Below, piece after piece: positions 18,437 through 27,203 of a DNA stretch of 64,000 nt. The notes beneath the pieces are model-generated. The model was not told the origin of the DNA. It did no database searches and was given only the letters and a program-made list of their open reading frames with translations. The position numbers were made by a program, and so were the translations under genes. Origin of the DNA: Arthrobacter sp. EpRS71 (GTDB lineage Bacteria > Actinomycetota > Actinomycetes > Actinomycetales > Micrococcaceae). The stretch spans positions 336,158 to 400,157 of the forward strand of contig NZ_LNUV01000006.1 of the NCBI RefSeq assembly GCF_001512285.1. Reading direction: 5' to 3'. How positions within the stretch are numbered: position 1 is the first letter of the stretch; each line of letters starts with the position of its first letter.

Positions 18437-20532
18437 ATGGTTCACTTTCCCTGAGTTGTTCAACAGCCTGCAACTCCAAGGGGAGAGACGACTGAGGCCG
18501 CGTGCCTGGCAGGATACGATCTCCTTTGCCGGTGGTTGTGAGGGCAGCTTCATACAGGGCGGTGGTGTCCTGGTCAAGGTACCCGTAGCCACCCTTGCCT
18601 GGTCCGTGTACCAGCGTGTTGTGTTCGGTGGTGCCGTGATATTCGATCCCGTCGATGGTGGCCGCCTCTGATGAGAAGACTTTGGCGCCAAAGTATTCCC
18701 CGCGAGGATCTTGGCGTTGGAAGCGACCCATTTTCGCAAGTCCATCGCCTGCGGCTTCTGTGATGTAGACCCGCCCTACAGGGATGTGGAGCTCTCCAGC
18801 GCTCCGGATCTCTTTCTCTATTCCGGCGGAGCCGAGCATCGTGAAGGAAGCAACGTTCAATGCCGCGGCGGCAAGGGCGTCGGACGTCACGGTGGTGCCG
18901 TAGGAATGGGCCAGTACGTTCAAGGTCTCCGGGGTCCTGTTGCCCAAACCCTCTCTGACGGCGTTGAACCCCTGGAGGTCCGTGACGAACCGGCCGGCGC
19001 CGGCCCGGGCGGCGTCGCCGCTGTTCACGGTCGGAACAGTGGGCGGTTCGTAGTTGATCCACGCCACCACCGCAAACGACTTACCCGGCTCGTTCTGGCT
19101 TTGCCGCAATTGGAGGTTCGCTGCGTTTTTCGCCCAGTCGTTGAAGCCGCTTTGGGGTGTGATGTCCATGCCGGACACGGCGTAGGTAACGTTCTGCGCC
19201 GTATCAGGGTTGCCAGCAGAGACCTGTGCTTTCGGTGAGCCGTGGGTGAGGTCAAAACCGAGCAAGACGGCAGCACCCGACACTCCGGCCCTTGCGAGGG
19301 CATCACCGATACCATCCAGTGCTTTCTGCTGCGTTTGCAGCCGTGTCCACGCCGGGTTGGTCACGGACAGGCCTTGGCTGGTGGGCAGGAATGGAGGCGT
19401 CCGGGCGAGTTCGGCGGTGATGCGCTCCTGCTCTGTGGCGAGGCGTAGCACGTTGGCTTCATTCCGGGCGGTCGTGGTGATGCCGTTCAGGTTCCCAATG
19501 ACTCCCGGGAGGGCTTCGATCAGGAGCAACTGAGCCGCGCCGGGTTCAATTACCCCGTCGACGATTGTGTGGCCGAGGCCGGCCCACCACTTGGCTATCA
19601 CCACAGGATCCAGCCCCGGTTGCTCAAGAAGCCCCTGAAGGCGATCCTTGTTCGCAGGGACTGCCAGCCAGGCCTTCAGCTGTGCGGCATTCAAGGCCCC
19701 AACGTCGCTCAAGCCGACTTGCCCGGGTGGTGCGTACAGTATGAGGGCGCTGTTCAGCACACCGTCAGCCAAGGAGCCGCCGCCGGCTGTTTCGAATGCC
19801 GTGGCGATCTGCTCAAGCCACGCCGCGTCAGCGACGTTCTCAGCCAGCAGCTGCTCGAAGCCAGTCACAAACGACTCCGCCTCGACGTTCACCCAGGAAC
19901 ACGCTGAGGTGAATCCGCTCCACGCGTTTCGGATTCTTCCCAACTCCGCGTCCAGGATGTTCGCTGCGGCGCGGGACTGGGACACGAACCCGCGCAGCTT
20001 TCCAGGATCAGACGAGCTTGTTCCGCCTCCCGATCCACCGGCAAACCGGGGCCGGTCGCGTGTGGAAAACTCCGCCGAAATCGTTGGCGGCGCAACCCGC
20101 GTTTCCTCGGGTTTTGGATCATTTACTGTGCTCAGCAGGGCCGCCGACTGGCGGGCCGGGTCGAGGGACGCCAGTTCCTGTTCACGAACATCGGCGCGTT
20201 GCCTCCAGGCGGTGAGTTTCTTTAGCCTGGACTTCTCCTCCCGTGCTTTGAGCTTCGCTTGCCGGACGTCCTCCGCCAACATCGCGAGAACACCGGCAAG
20301 CCTGGCCCGGTCGTCAGCCCTGATGGCACAAGCCTGGGTAAATAGCTGCGCGTATCCGCCTTTGAAGTCCTCCACGGCATGATCCATGGTCCCGTCCAGG
20401 AACCCACCCTCACCACGCAGAACCTGATCCGCTGAATCAGCAGCACTGATCAAAGCGTCCGCAGCGCCATCATCAAAGACAATCCCGACGGCCGCGCCGT
20501 GCTCAAAGGTAGAAGTGATGCCCGTCCCCCAC
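18426..20532 (-). CDS. DUF1023-like alpha/beta hydrolase with helical N-terminal region, island cargo
   Basis: About 700 residues. The C-terminal third has NVLAHSYGTTVTSDAL, a GxSxG-type nucleophile elbow (AHSYGT, about residue 543), followed by VGRVYITEAAGDG and HNTLVHGPGKGGYGYLD; this layout matches the DUF1023 hydrolase family. The N-terminal 400 residues are mostly helical with charged segments (about 100-140), reminiscent of WXG100/ESX-associated proteins. The first usable start is a TTG at about 20534 without a Shine-Dalgarno site. The same frame stays open for about 80 bp further upstream without a start codon, so the N terminus may be truncated. Function unknown; a secreted effector or cell-wall lipase/esterase is conceivable. 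Confidence 0.7.
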
Positions 20533-20618
20533 AAAAGCGAACAATTAATCCAATGAATAGCATAACCCGTGGAAGTGTGCCAACGGACTCCACAACTGCA
20601 GGACTTTAGGATGGTCTA

Positions 20619-20854
20619 ATGCCCGATGAAATCAATTAGCGCCGGTTCCTGACGATTGAGCAGGTGGCGGCAGAAATGGCAAGTGAGATTCAGATCCGTG
20701 CCATGCACAAAGCTGGCCAGCTCAAGGGCACCAGGTCGGGGGCCGTAATGTATGGCGCTTCGGACGCCAGGACCTCGAACACTTCATCCAGGACGCCTAC
20801 CGACAAGTCGGAGAACGAACCGCCGCTGGCAATCTCGATGAGGATGCCCGGTAA
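20619..20854 (+). pseudogene. HTH (excisionase-type) DNA-binding protein, disrupted
   Basis: ATG 20619 begins MPDEIN, then a TAG at 20637 interrupts the frame, which continues RRFLTIEQVAAEMASEIQIR, the helix-turn-helix start typical of HTH_17/excisionase proteins. Near 20725 the reading frame shifts and continues QVGGRNVWRFGRQDLEHFIQ, the expected wing, to a stop at 20854. One nonsense codon plus one frameshift make it a pseudogene of an about 75-residue protein, possibly the island's excisionase or a small regulator. Confidence 0.6.
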
Positions 20855-21229
20855 GCAGATTCTGGAACAGTGGGACGTTGGCAAAACTGAGCTTCGATTT
20901 GGAGCGCGGCATTCCTCGACCAAGCACTCTTTGGTTGCCAGACGGACCTGATTCCTGGGCTGGGAGTGCTCGCGGGCTTGGTCGGCTCGAAGCGTCTGGT
21001 GGGGACAGTATCCGACTGTCCTGCTAACTGGGGTTTATCCTTGATTCATCCCGAGCCGTGGTACCCGAGTGAAGGACGTGGGAAGCATGAGAAAGCCGAT
21101 TCTTGGGAACCAAGGCGACAGCGGCACCACTACTCTGGTACTCATCAGCGAACACTAGCAATAACCTCCAGCCAATGGACCGATCCCCAGAACAGACCAC
21201 GGTATGCGTCGACGAAGGCGGCTCTAGCC

Positions 21230-21484
21230 TTTGATTCAGCGCCCGGGCGAGGTTGCCGGTCTTCGACTCAATCAGCGTCGTCTTCGGGTCGCTGCCCACG
21301 ACGAGGGCGACGTTGCGTTCTCCACTGTCTTCACCTCGACGTGCAGGCCGTCACGGTAGGCGACTTCGTTCACGGGCGCCGAAGTCTGGGCTGCCGCAAG
21401 GACCTTTTCAGCGACTTCCTTGCACATCTGGGTCACTCCGGCTGATTTGCCGATTTCCTCAAAGAACTTGTCGTTGAACTCCAT
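21230..21484 (-). pseudogene. HK97-gp10-like phage head-tail protein remnant
   Basis: On the minus strand, ATG 21484 starts MEFNDKFFEEIGK and continues AAAQTSAPVNEVAYRDGLHV, close to the 'SAPVdTGayRdsi' core of HK97 gp10-family proteins. Near 21310 one base is lost or gained, and the next frame reads RNVALVVGSDPKTTLIESKT, the expected continuation. The start overlaps the stop of the preceding remnant (TGATG), as in phage head operons. The stretch 20855-21230 contains no gene I can support. Confidence 0.5.
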
Positions 21485-21690
21485 CAGCCCACCACCTTCT
21501 CGATGCGGAACTCCGCACCTGGACGCCATCCGGTGAAGGCGTTTTATCCAGTCAGCGTTTTGGCCTGTCACGTCCCATAGACCAGAGCTTTTTCGGACTT
21601 CGCGATGGACTCGATGCGGTTCTTCAGCTCTAGCGCCTCGGCGCCTTTCGATTAGATGTCCGAGGCTTCCTGGGTGCGTCCCGGCCGGTC
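21485..21690 (-). pseudogene. Phage structural gene remnant upstream of the gp10-like gene
   Basis: Minus-strand translation gives GRTQEASDI, stop, SKGAEALELKNRIESIAKSE, and later in another frame AFTGWRPGAEFRIEKVVG ending in a TGA that overlaps the next ATG. Interrupted frames plus the overlap with a gp10-like gene suggest a decayed phage head gene. The family was not identified with certainty. Confidence 0.35.
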
Positions 21691-21696
21691 AGGAGG

Positions 21697-21924
21697 GTGC
21701 GCTTACATGACCTGCGGCACGGCACTGCATCGTTGACGATCGCGGCTGGTGCCGATATCGCCATTGTGTCGAAGGTGCTACGTCACTCCACGATCAAGCT
21801 GACTGTAGATTCCTACGGCCATTTACTCCTGGGCGTGGGGGAAGAAGCGGCGGACAAGCGTGCCGCGCTCATCCCGTGCAACTCTTGGAGGAAAACCAGC
21901 GGCCACGGATCGGCCACAAACTGA
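21697..21924 (+). pseudogene. Tyrosine recombinase (integrase) C-terminal fragment
   Basis: The frame reads RLHDLRHGTASLTIAAGADI, followed by LRHSTIKLTVDSYGHLL. These are the HxxR box, the second His and the catalytic Tyr of phage integrases, near the end of the protein. Everything before the HxxR box is missing; at about 21695 the sequence joins the phage-gene remnants. It lies about 80 bp from the tRNA attachment site, as expected for an island integrase, but is too short to be active. Confidence 0.75.
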
Positions 21925-21940
21925 CCTGAAGATACGCAAA

Positions 21941-21981
21941 AGGCCGGCCAAATCAATCCCGCGGATTGACTCAACCGGCCT
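21941..21981 (-). terminator. Hairpin downstream of tRNA-Ser(TGA)
   Basis: A long interrupted stem (AGGCCGGCC... with ...GGTTGAGTCAATCC) centred near 21961. On the minus strand it follows the tRNA 3' end and is followed by TTTTGCG, fitting an intrinsic terminator. It belongs to the island side of the junction. Confidence 0.6.
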
Positions 21982-22007
21982 CAGACCCGCATAAATGCTC
22001 GGTCTAC

Positions 22008-22064
22008 GCGGAAGGTAAGGGATTTGAACCCTTGGTACGGGGTTACCGCACACTGGTTTTCAAG
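22008..22064. repeat. attR: repeat within intact tRNA-Ser(TGA)
   Basis: Right-hand partner of the 57-bp repeat at 16485-16541 (2 mismatches). It spans the acceptor 3' end to the anticodon loop of the intact tRNA gene, so the tRNA stayed functional after integration. Confidence 0.88.
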
Positions 22065-22096
22065 ACCAGCTCCTTAGGCCGCTCGGACAACCTTCC
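22009..22096 (-). tRNA. tRNA-Ser (anticodon TGA)
   Basis: An 88-nt class II tRNA. GGAAGGT pairs with ACCTTCC in the acceptor stem, the anticodon stem-loop is CTGGT-CTTGAAA-ACCAG (anticodon TGA), there is a long variable arm, and the T-loop region reads GGTTCAAATCC. The discriminator is G and CCA is not encoded. It is the integration target of the island on its 3' side. Confidence 0.95.
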
Positions 22097-22198
22097 TCGC
22101 CTAGTAGTGTTTCATAGGGAGTTGGCTGTTCCAAAACATCACGTCTTCCAGCCCCTGCCCCGGGGTCCGGAAGACAAGCAAGAAACCGGGAGTTCGTC

Positions 22199-23182
22199 AT
22201 GAAAGCCGTCTACATCTCAGAGCCGGGCGGGCCCGAAGTCCTCGAAATCCGCGAGGTCCCTGCTCCGGTGCCCGGCGAGGGCGAGGTCCTGATCGACGTC
22301 GTGGCCGCGGGGTTGAACCGTGCGGACGTCCAGCAGCGAAGAGGGTTCTACCCGCCGCCCCCGGGCGCATCGGAAGTACCAGGCCTGGAGGTTTCCGGCC
22401 GCATCGCCGCGTTCGGTCCCGGCGTCACCAAAGCATTCTCCGTGGGAGACAAGGTGGTGGCATTGTTGTCCGGCGGTGGCTACGCCCAGCAGGTGGCAGT
22501 CCCGGCGGAGCAAGTACTGAGGATTCCCGACGGCGTGGACCTCATCACAGCGGCAGCCCTGCCGGAAGTCGCTGCCACCGTGTACTCGAACCTGATCATG
22601 ACCGCACAGCTGCAACCCGGCGAGACAGTGCTCATCCATGGTGCAACCGGCGGCATCGGCACCATGGCCATCCAAATGGCCAAAGCCTATGGTGCAAAGG
22701 TGGCAACCACGGCCGGAACTGACGAAAAAGTCGGCACGGCCAAGGCCTTCCTCGGCGCCGACATCGCCATCAATTACACCGAAGAAGACTTCGCTGAAAG
22801 CCTCAAGGCACGCAACGGAGGCAAAGGCGCGGACGTGATCCTCGATGTCGTGGGTGCCAAGTACCTGCAACAGAACATCGATGCCCTCGCCGACTACGGG
22901 CGACTCATCGTCATCGGCCTGCAGGGTGGCACCAAGGCGGAGATCAACCTGGGGCAGCTCCTCAGCAAACGCGCCGCCGTCATCGGCACGGCCTTGCGGC
23001 CGCGCCCCGTGTCCGAGAAGGGCATCATCATGTCCGCAGTGCGCGAGTCAGTGTGGCCGATGATCTCTGACGGAAGGATCAGGCCGTTGGTGGCCAAATC
23101 GTTCCCCTTGGAGCAAGTTCGCGAAGCACACCAGTACTTCGACTCCGGCGAACACGTGGGCAAGGTATTGCTGCTCCTCTGA
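22199..23182 (+). CDS. NAD(P)H quinone oxidoreductase, PIG3/zinc-independent MDR family
   Basis: A 327-residue medium-chain dehydrogenase/reductase. The N-terminal GroES-like part includes GLNRADVQQRRGFYPPPPG, diagnostic of the TP53I3/PIG3 quinone-oxidoreductase group. The cofactor domain has IHGATGGIGTMAIQMAK (AxxGGIG motif). The Cys/His zinc ligands of alcohol dehydrogenases are absent. It probably reduces quinones or other activated carbonyls with NADPH in the cytosol. It lies about 100 bp past the tRNA and 48 bp before a PadR regulator in the same direction, so the two may be co-transcribed. Confidence 0.88.
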   Translation: MKAVYISEPGGPEVLEIREVPAPVPGEGEVLIDVVAAGLNRADVQQRRGFYPPPPGASEVPGLEVSGRIAAFGPGVTKAFSVGDKVVALLSGGGYAQQVAVPAEQVLRIPDGVDLITAAALPEVAATVYSNLIMTAQLQPGETVLIHGATGGIGTMAIQMAKAYGAKVATTAGTDEKVGTAKAFLGADIAINYTEEDFAESLKARNGGKGADVILDVVGAKYLQQNIDALADYGRLIVIGLQGGTKAEINLGQLLSKRAAVIGTALRPRPVSEKGIIMSAVRESVWPMISDGRIRPLVAKSFPLEQVREAHQYFDSGEHVGKVLLLL

Positions 23183-23230
23183 TCGGCCCGTTCACCTGCG
23201 TCCATCCGTCCCACTGCAGCGAGGAGCCAC

Positions 23231-23800
23231 ATGTCCATCCGGCACAGCCTGCTGGCCCTGCTCCAGGACCAGCCGCGCTACGGCTACGAGCTGCGTGTCG
23301 AATTCGAGGACCGTACAGGGGCTGCCTGGCCGTTGAACATCGGGCAGGTCTACACCACCCTGGACAGGCTTGAGCGCGACGGTCTGGTCAGCAAAGACGG
23401 CGACGACGGCGGTGGGCACGTCATCTACAGCATCACTGGCGCAGGGGCTGAGGAAGTCGCGGCCTGGTTCGCCGGTGCAGTGGACCGGGGCAATCCTCCA
23501 CGGAACGAAATCGCCATCAAGTTGGCGCTCGCAGTGACGCTTCCCGGCGTGGACACCTCCGCAGTGATCCAGTCCCAGCGCGAGGTCTCGGTCAAGGCCC
23601 TGCAGGAGCACACACAGGCCAGGAAAGCGGTCTCGGCGAGCCAACGGTCCTCCGATACTGCCTGGCTCCTGGTGCTCGATTCCTTGATTTTCCAGGCTGA
23701 AGCTGAAGTCCGCTGGTTGGATCTCTGTGAGGCCCGCATGGTCCAAGGCCAGGTAAACGGGGGATCGAGCCAGCAGGCTCCGCCTCGGCGGGAGGGCTGA
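23231..23800 (+). CDS. PadR-family transcriptional regulator
   Basis: A 189-residue protein. The N-terminal winged helix reads LLALLQDQPRYGYELRVEFE and then GQVYTTLDRLERDGLV, both classic PadR signatures. The C-terminal half is helical, as in PadR subfamily members that dimerise through it. PadR proteins usually repress a nearby detoxification or efflux gene. Here the candidates are the quinone oxidoreductase just upstream, or the gene itself. No palindromic operator was obvious in the 48-bp gap. Confidence 0.88.
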   Translation: MSIRHSLLALLQDQPRYGYELRVEFEDRTGAAWPLNIGQVYTTLDRLERDGLVSKDGDDGGGHVIYSITGAGAEEVAAWFAGAVDRGNPPRNEIAIKLALAVTLPGVDTSAVIQSQREVSVKALQEHTQARKAVSASQRSSDTAWLLVLDSLIFQAEAEVRWLDLCEARMVQGQVNGGSSQQAPPRREG

Positions 23801-23958
23801 CGTCCGGCGCAGGGTAATGACCGTTCACCGCGTACCTGCAGACGTTTGCCGTGTGCCGCCCTATCCTGTCCGTGTCGGTTGTTAAGGTGAGGAGAAGTAC
23901 CCGACGCAGCGGCCCCCACCGCAACATTCGTCACCGCAGCAGTTCTCAAGGAGGAGAT

Positions 23959-26229
23959 ATGGGCAAGATTTCTGACCAATCCAAGCTTGCGGAAGGATTG
24001 GATCCCACGCTGCCTCCTCCGGCTGTGGAGGACTCCGTGCGTGAAGCGGAGGAACGCAAGTGGACCCCGTTCAAGATTGGTCTCTGGATTGCTATCTCGC
24101 TGTTGGGAGCGGTGGCGTGGTTCATGCTCGCACTGGTGCGCGGCGAAACCGTCAATGCCATCTGGTTCGTTTTCGCGGCCGTTTGCACCTACTTGATCGG
24201 CTACCGTTTCTACTCCAAGGTCATTGAGCGTTACTTGCTCAAGCCGGATGACCGCCGCGCTACTCCTGCTGAGTACAAAGCGGATGGCAAGGACTACGTC
24301 CGTACTGACAGGAACGTGTTGTTCGGGCACCACTTTGCCGCCATTGCCGGTGCCGGGCCGCTGGTGGGACCCGTCATCGCGGCTCAGATGGGCTATCTTC
24401 CCGGCACTATCTGGATCATCATCGGCGTCGTTCTTGCCGGCGCGGTGCAGGATTACCTGGTCATGTTCTTCTCCATGCGCCGCGGTGGCCGTTCACTCGG
24501 CCAGATGGCCCGGGAGGAACTCGGCGTCATTGGCGGTACGGCAGCGTTGGTAGCCACGCTGCTCATCATGATCATCATTGTGGCCATCCTTGCTCTGGTA
24601 GTGGTCAATGCCCTGGGTGAAAGCCCGTGGGGTGTGTTCTCGGTGGGCATGACCATCCCCATTGCGTTGTTCATGGGTGTCTACCTGCGATTCATCCGGC
24701 CGGGCAAGGTGATGGAGGTGTCCATCATCGGCTTCGTGCTCCTGATGGCAGCCATCATTGGTGGCGGCGCCGTCGCAGGAACGGAGTGGGGTGCGGCCTT
24801 CTTCCACCTGGACAAGGTCACCATTGCCTGGGGCATCATCATCTACGGCTTCATCGCCGCCATCTTGCCCGTCTGGTTGCTTTTGGCTCCCCGTGACTAC
24901 CTCTCCACGTTCATGAAGATCGGCGTGATCGTGATGCTTGCGCTCGCCATCATCGTGGTGCGCCCGGAGATCACTGTCCCGGCGTTCAGCGAATTCGCCG
25001 GCAGGGAAAACGGCCCCGTGTTCTCCGGTGCCCTGTTCCCCTTCCTGTTCGTCACTATTGCCTGTGGTGCCCTCTCCGGATTCCACGCACTTATTTCCTC
25101 AGGCACCACGCCCAAGCTGATCGAGAAGGAGCGGCAAACCCGCTTCATCGGCTACGGCGGCATGTTGATGGAATCCTTCGTGGCGATCATGGCCTTGGTA
25201 GCCGCGATCTCGATCGACCGTGGAATCTACTTCGCCATGAACGCGCCTCTGGCCCTGACCGGCGGCACTGTGGAGTCTGCAGCGCAGTGGGTGAACAGCC
25301 TGGGCTTGGCCAACGTGAACATCACCCCTGACGTGCTGGCGCAAACCGCGAAGGACGTGGGCGAGGAAAGCATCATTTCCCGTTCGGGCGGCGCCCCTAC
25401 ACTGGCTGTCGGTTTGGCGCACATCATGCAGCAGTTCATTGGCGGACCGGGAATGATGGCTTTCTGGTACCACTTCGCCATCATGTTCGAGGCACTCTTC
25501 ATCCTTACCGCCGTAGACGCCGGAACCCGTGTGGCCCGGTTCATGCTCCAGGACTCCATCGGCAACTTCATTCCCAAGTTCAAGGAAGCCTCATGGCGTC
25601 CAGGGGCCTGGCTGTGCACAGCCATCATGGTGGCAGCGTGGGGTGCAGTGCTGATCATGGGTGTCACGGATCCACTGGGCGGCATCAACACGCTGTTCCC
25701 GCTGTTCGGCATCGCCAACCAGTTGCTGGCAGCCATTGCGCTGGCTGTGTGCCTGGCCATCACGGCCAAACGTGGAGTGTTCAAATGGTTGTGGATCGTG
25801 GCAGTTCCGTTGGCGTTCGCGGCCGTAGTGACCATCACCGCCAGCTTCCACAAGATCTTCTCGCCGGTTCCGGCAGTGGGTTACTTCGCCAATAACCAGG
25901 CGTTCTCCAAGGCTCTGGCTGATGGGAAGACGGAGTTTGGCACTGCCAAGACCGTCGCCGCCATGGAAGCCGTGGTCCGCAACACCATGATCCAGGGCGT
26001 GCTCTCCGTGATCTTCGTGACGCTCAGCATCATCGTGATCGTTGCCGCACTCCTGGCAACCATCAAAGCAATCCGCGCAGGCGGCGGCCAGGATCATGAA
26101 GACCCACCCGTTCCTTCCAAGGTGTACGCACCGGCAGGGCTGTTCCCCACCACTGCGGAGAAGAAGTTGCTCGCAGAATGGAACGCCCTCCCTGCGGAGA
26201 AACGGACTCAGAAGGCCAGTCACCACTAA
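23959..26229 (+). CDS. cstA: Carbon starvation protein A (CstA) family transporter
   Basis: A 756-residue membrane protein with many hydrophobic segments. It contains the characteristic DYVRTDRNVLFGHHFAAIAGAGPLVGP, here recognised through GHHFAAIAGAGPLVGP (about residue 120), then FVTIACGALSGFHALISSGT and FEALFILTAVDAGTRVARFM. These are hallmark CstA/BtsT motifs. E. coli CstA and BtsT import pyruvate or peptides. ATG 23959 has a strong AAGGAGGAG site. The YbdD-like gene 31 bp downstream is its usual partner. Confidence 0.93.
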   Translation: MGKISDQSKLAEGLDPTLPPPAVEDSVREAEERKWTPFKIGLWIAISLLGAVAWFMLALVRGETVNAIWFVFAAVCTYLIGYRFYSKVIERYLLKPDDRRATPAEYKADGKDYVRTDRNVLFGHHFAAIAGAGPLVGPVIAAQMGYLPGTIWIIIGVVLAGAVQDYLVMFFSMRRGGRSLGQMAREELGVIGGTAALVATLLIMIIIVAILALVVVNALGESPWGVFSVGMTIPIALFMGVYLRFIRPGKVMEVSIIGFVLLMAAIIGGGAVAGTEWGAAFFHLDKVTIAWGIIIYGFIAAILPVWLLLAPRDYLSTFMKIGVIVMLALAIIVVRPEITVPAFSEFAGRENGPVFSGALFPFLFVTIACGALSGFHALISSGTTPKLIEKERQTRFIGYGGMLMESFVAIMALVAAISIDRGIYFAMNAPLALTGGTVESAAQWVNSLGLANVNITPDVLAQTAKDVGEESIISRSGGAPTLAVGLAHIMQQFIGGPGMMAFWYHFAIMFEALFILTAVDAGTRVARFMLQDSIGNFIPKFKEASWRPGAWLCTAIMVAAWGAVLIMGVTDPLGGINTLFPLFGIANQLLAAIALAVCLAITAKRGVFKWLWIVAVPLAFAAVVTITASFHKIFSPVPAVGYFANNQAFSKALADGKTEFGTAKTVAAMEAVVRNTMIQGVLSVIFVTLSIIVIVAALLATIKAIRAGGGQDHEDPPVPSKVYAPAGLFPTTAEKKLLAEWNALPAEKRTQKASHH

Positions 26230-26260
26230 TGAACGGCACCACTCATGAAAGACCTTGCTG

Positions 26261-26452
26261 ATGAATACCGTGGTTAGGGGCCTTCGGGGCTTTGCCGCCT
26301 ACATGGGTTCGCTCATGGGTGCTGATGCTTACCGGAAGTACCTGGAGCACTTCGAAACTACCGGCCACTCCGGTCCTGCCATGACCGAACGCGAGTTCTG
26401 GCGGGACCGGATGGATCGGCAGGACAGCAACCCCCAGGGCAGGTGCTGCTGA
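26261..26452 (+). CDS. YbdD/YjiX family small protein
   Basis: A 63-residue protein with GADAYRKYLEHF, then MTEREFWRDRMDRQD, the defining motifs of the YbdD/YjiX family (DUF466). In enterobacteria its homologues are encoded directly after cstA or btsT and are thought to be needed for transport activity. The start is ATG 26261; an in-frame TTG lies 6 nt upstream. Expected to be co-transcribed with cstA. Confidence 0.88.
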   Translation: MNTVVRGLRGFAAYMGSLMGADAYRKYLEHFETTGHSGPAMTEREFWRDRMDRQDSNPQGRCC

Positions 26453-26544
26453 GGTCAGCATCCGGGACGAAGTTTCGCTACGAACGAAGTCCAAAATCAG
26501 GGCTGGGACAGGGGTTGGCGTGAAGCTCGTGAGAGTATGAACGG

Positions 26545-27195
26545 ATGAGCGATCTGAACAAGATTCAGCCCAAGGATGAGGCTTCGGACGACACCCCCGT
26601 GGAGGGAACCACGCTGGACGAGGGCCTTGAGACGCCCGGGGGACAGCACCCGTCGGCGGATGAGGTGGCGAAGGACGCCAAACCCAAAGGCAACCTTCAC
26701 GAACTTGTTGATGAGCCGGCCAAGGTGATGAGGATCGGCACCATGATCCGCCAGCTCCTGGAGGAAGTTAAAGCCGCGCCGTTGGACGACGCCGCCCGCG
26801 GTCGCCTTGCCGAGATTCACGAGCGGTCCATCAAGGAACTCGAGGATGGGCTGGCTCCGGAACTCATCGAGGAACTGGAACGCATCAGCTTGCCTTTCCC
26901 TGACGAGAAAGCGCCCTCCGATGCGGAGCTTCGCATTGCGCAGGCGCAACTGGTTGGTTGGCTGGAGGGCTTGTTTCATGGCATCCAGGCTGCCATTGCC
27001 GCGCAGCAGGCTGCCAAAGAACATGCGGCCGCGCAGATGCAGCTCCGTCAGCTCCCGCCGGGGACTGTCATTGCGCCGGGCATCGTGATTGGCGAGAACG
27101 GTCAACCGCAGAGGGCGGCAGCACCCGGTGCACCTGGTGCTCCCAACCAGGGCCGCAGGGAAGATCCCGATCACGGCCCGGGTCAGTACCTCTGA
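26545..27195 (+). CDS. bpa: Bacterial proteasome activator (Bpa/PafE)
   Basis: A 216-residue protein. The central helical core includes NLHELVDEPAKVMRIGTMIR (about 52-71) and a four-helix region to about residue 150. The C terminus ends GPGQYL. The GQYL tail is the HbYX-like motif with which Bpa docks on the 20S proteasome and opens its gate. Bpa provides an ATP-independent route for degrading unfolded proteins in mycobacteria. Proteasome genes are not in this window. The Ala/Pro/Gly-rich linker before the tail is normal. Confidence 0.92.
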   Translation: MSDLNKIQPKDEASDDTPVEGTTLDEGLETPGGQHPSADEVAKDAKPKGNLHELVDEPAKVMRIGTMIRQLLEEVKAAPLDDAARGRLAEIHERSIKELEDGLAPELIEELERISLPFPDEKAPSDAELRIAQAQLVGWLEGLFHGIQAAIAAQQAAKEHAAAQMQLRQLPPGTVIAPGIVIGENGQPQRAAAPGAPGAPNQGRREDPDHGPGQYL

Positions 27196-27203
27196 GTTCG
27201 CAG

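Larger units (their letters stand above)
16485..22064. mobile_element. Degenerate genomic island inserted in tRNA-Ser(TGA)
   Basis: About 5.5 kb bounded by 57-bp direct repeats of the tRNA-Ser(TGA) 3' part; the intact tRNA remains at the right end. Contents, left to right: XRE-like regulator remnant, unidentified frameshifted coding remnant, integrase remnant, lipoprotein and DUF1023-like hydrolase (both look intact), an HTH/excisionase-like pseudogene, phage head-gene remnants on the minus strand, and a second integrase C-terminal fragment next to the tRNA. With no intact integrase, the element should be immobile. Two integrase remnants suggest more than one insertion at this tRNA. Confidence 0.85.
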
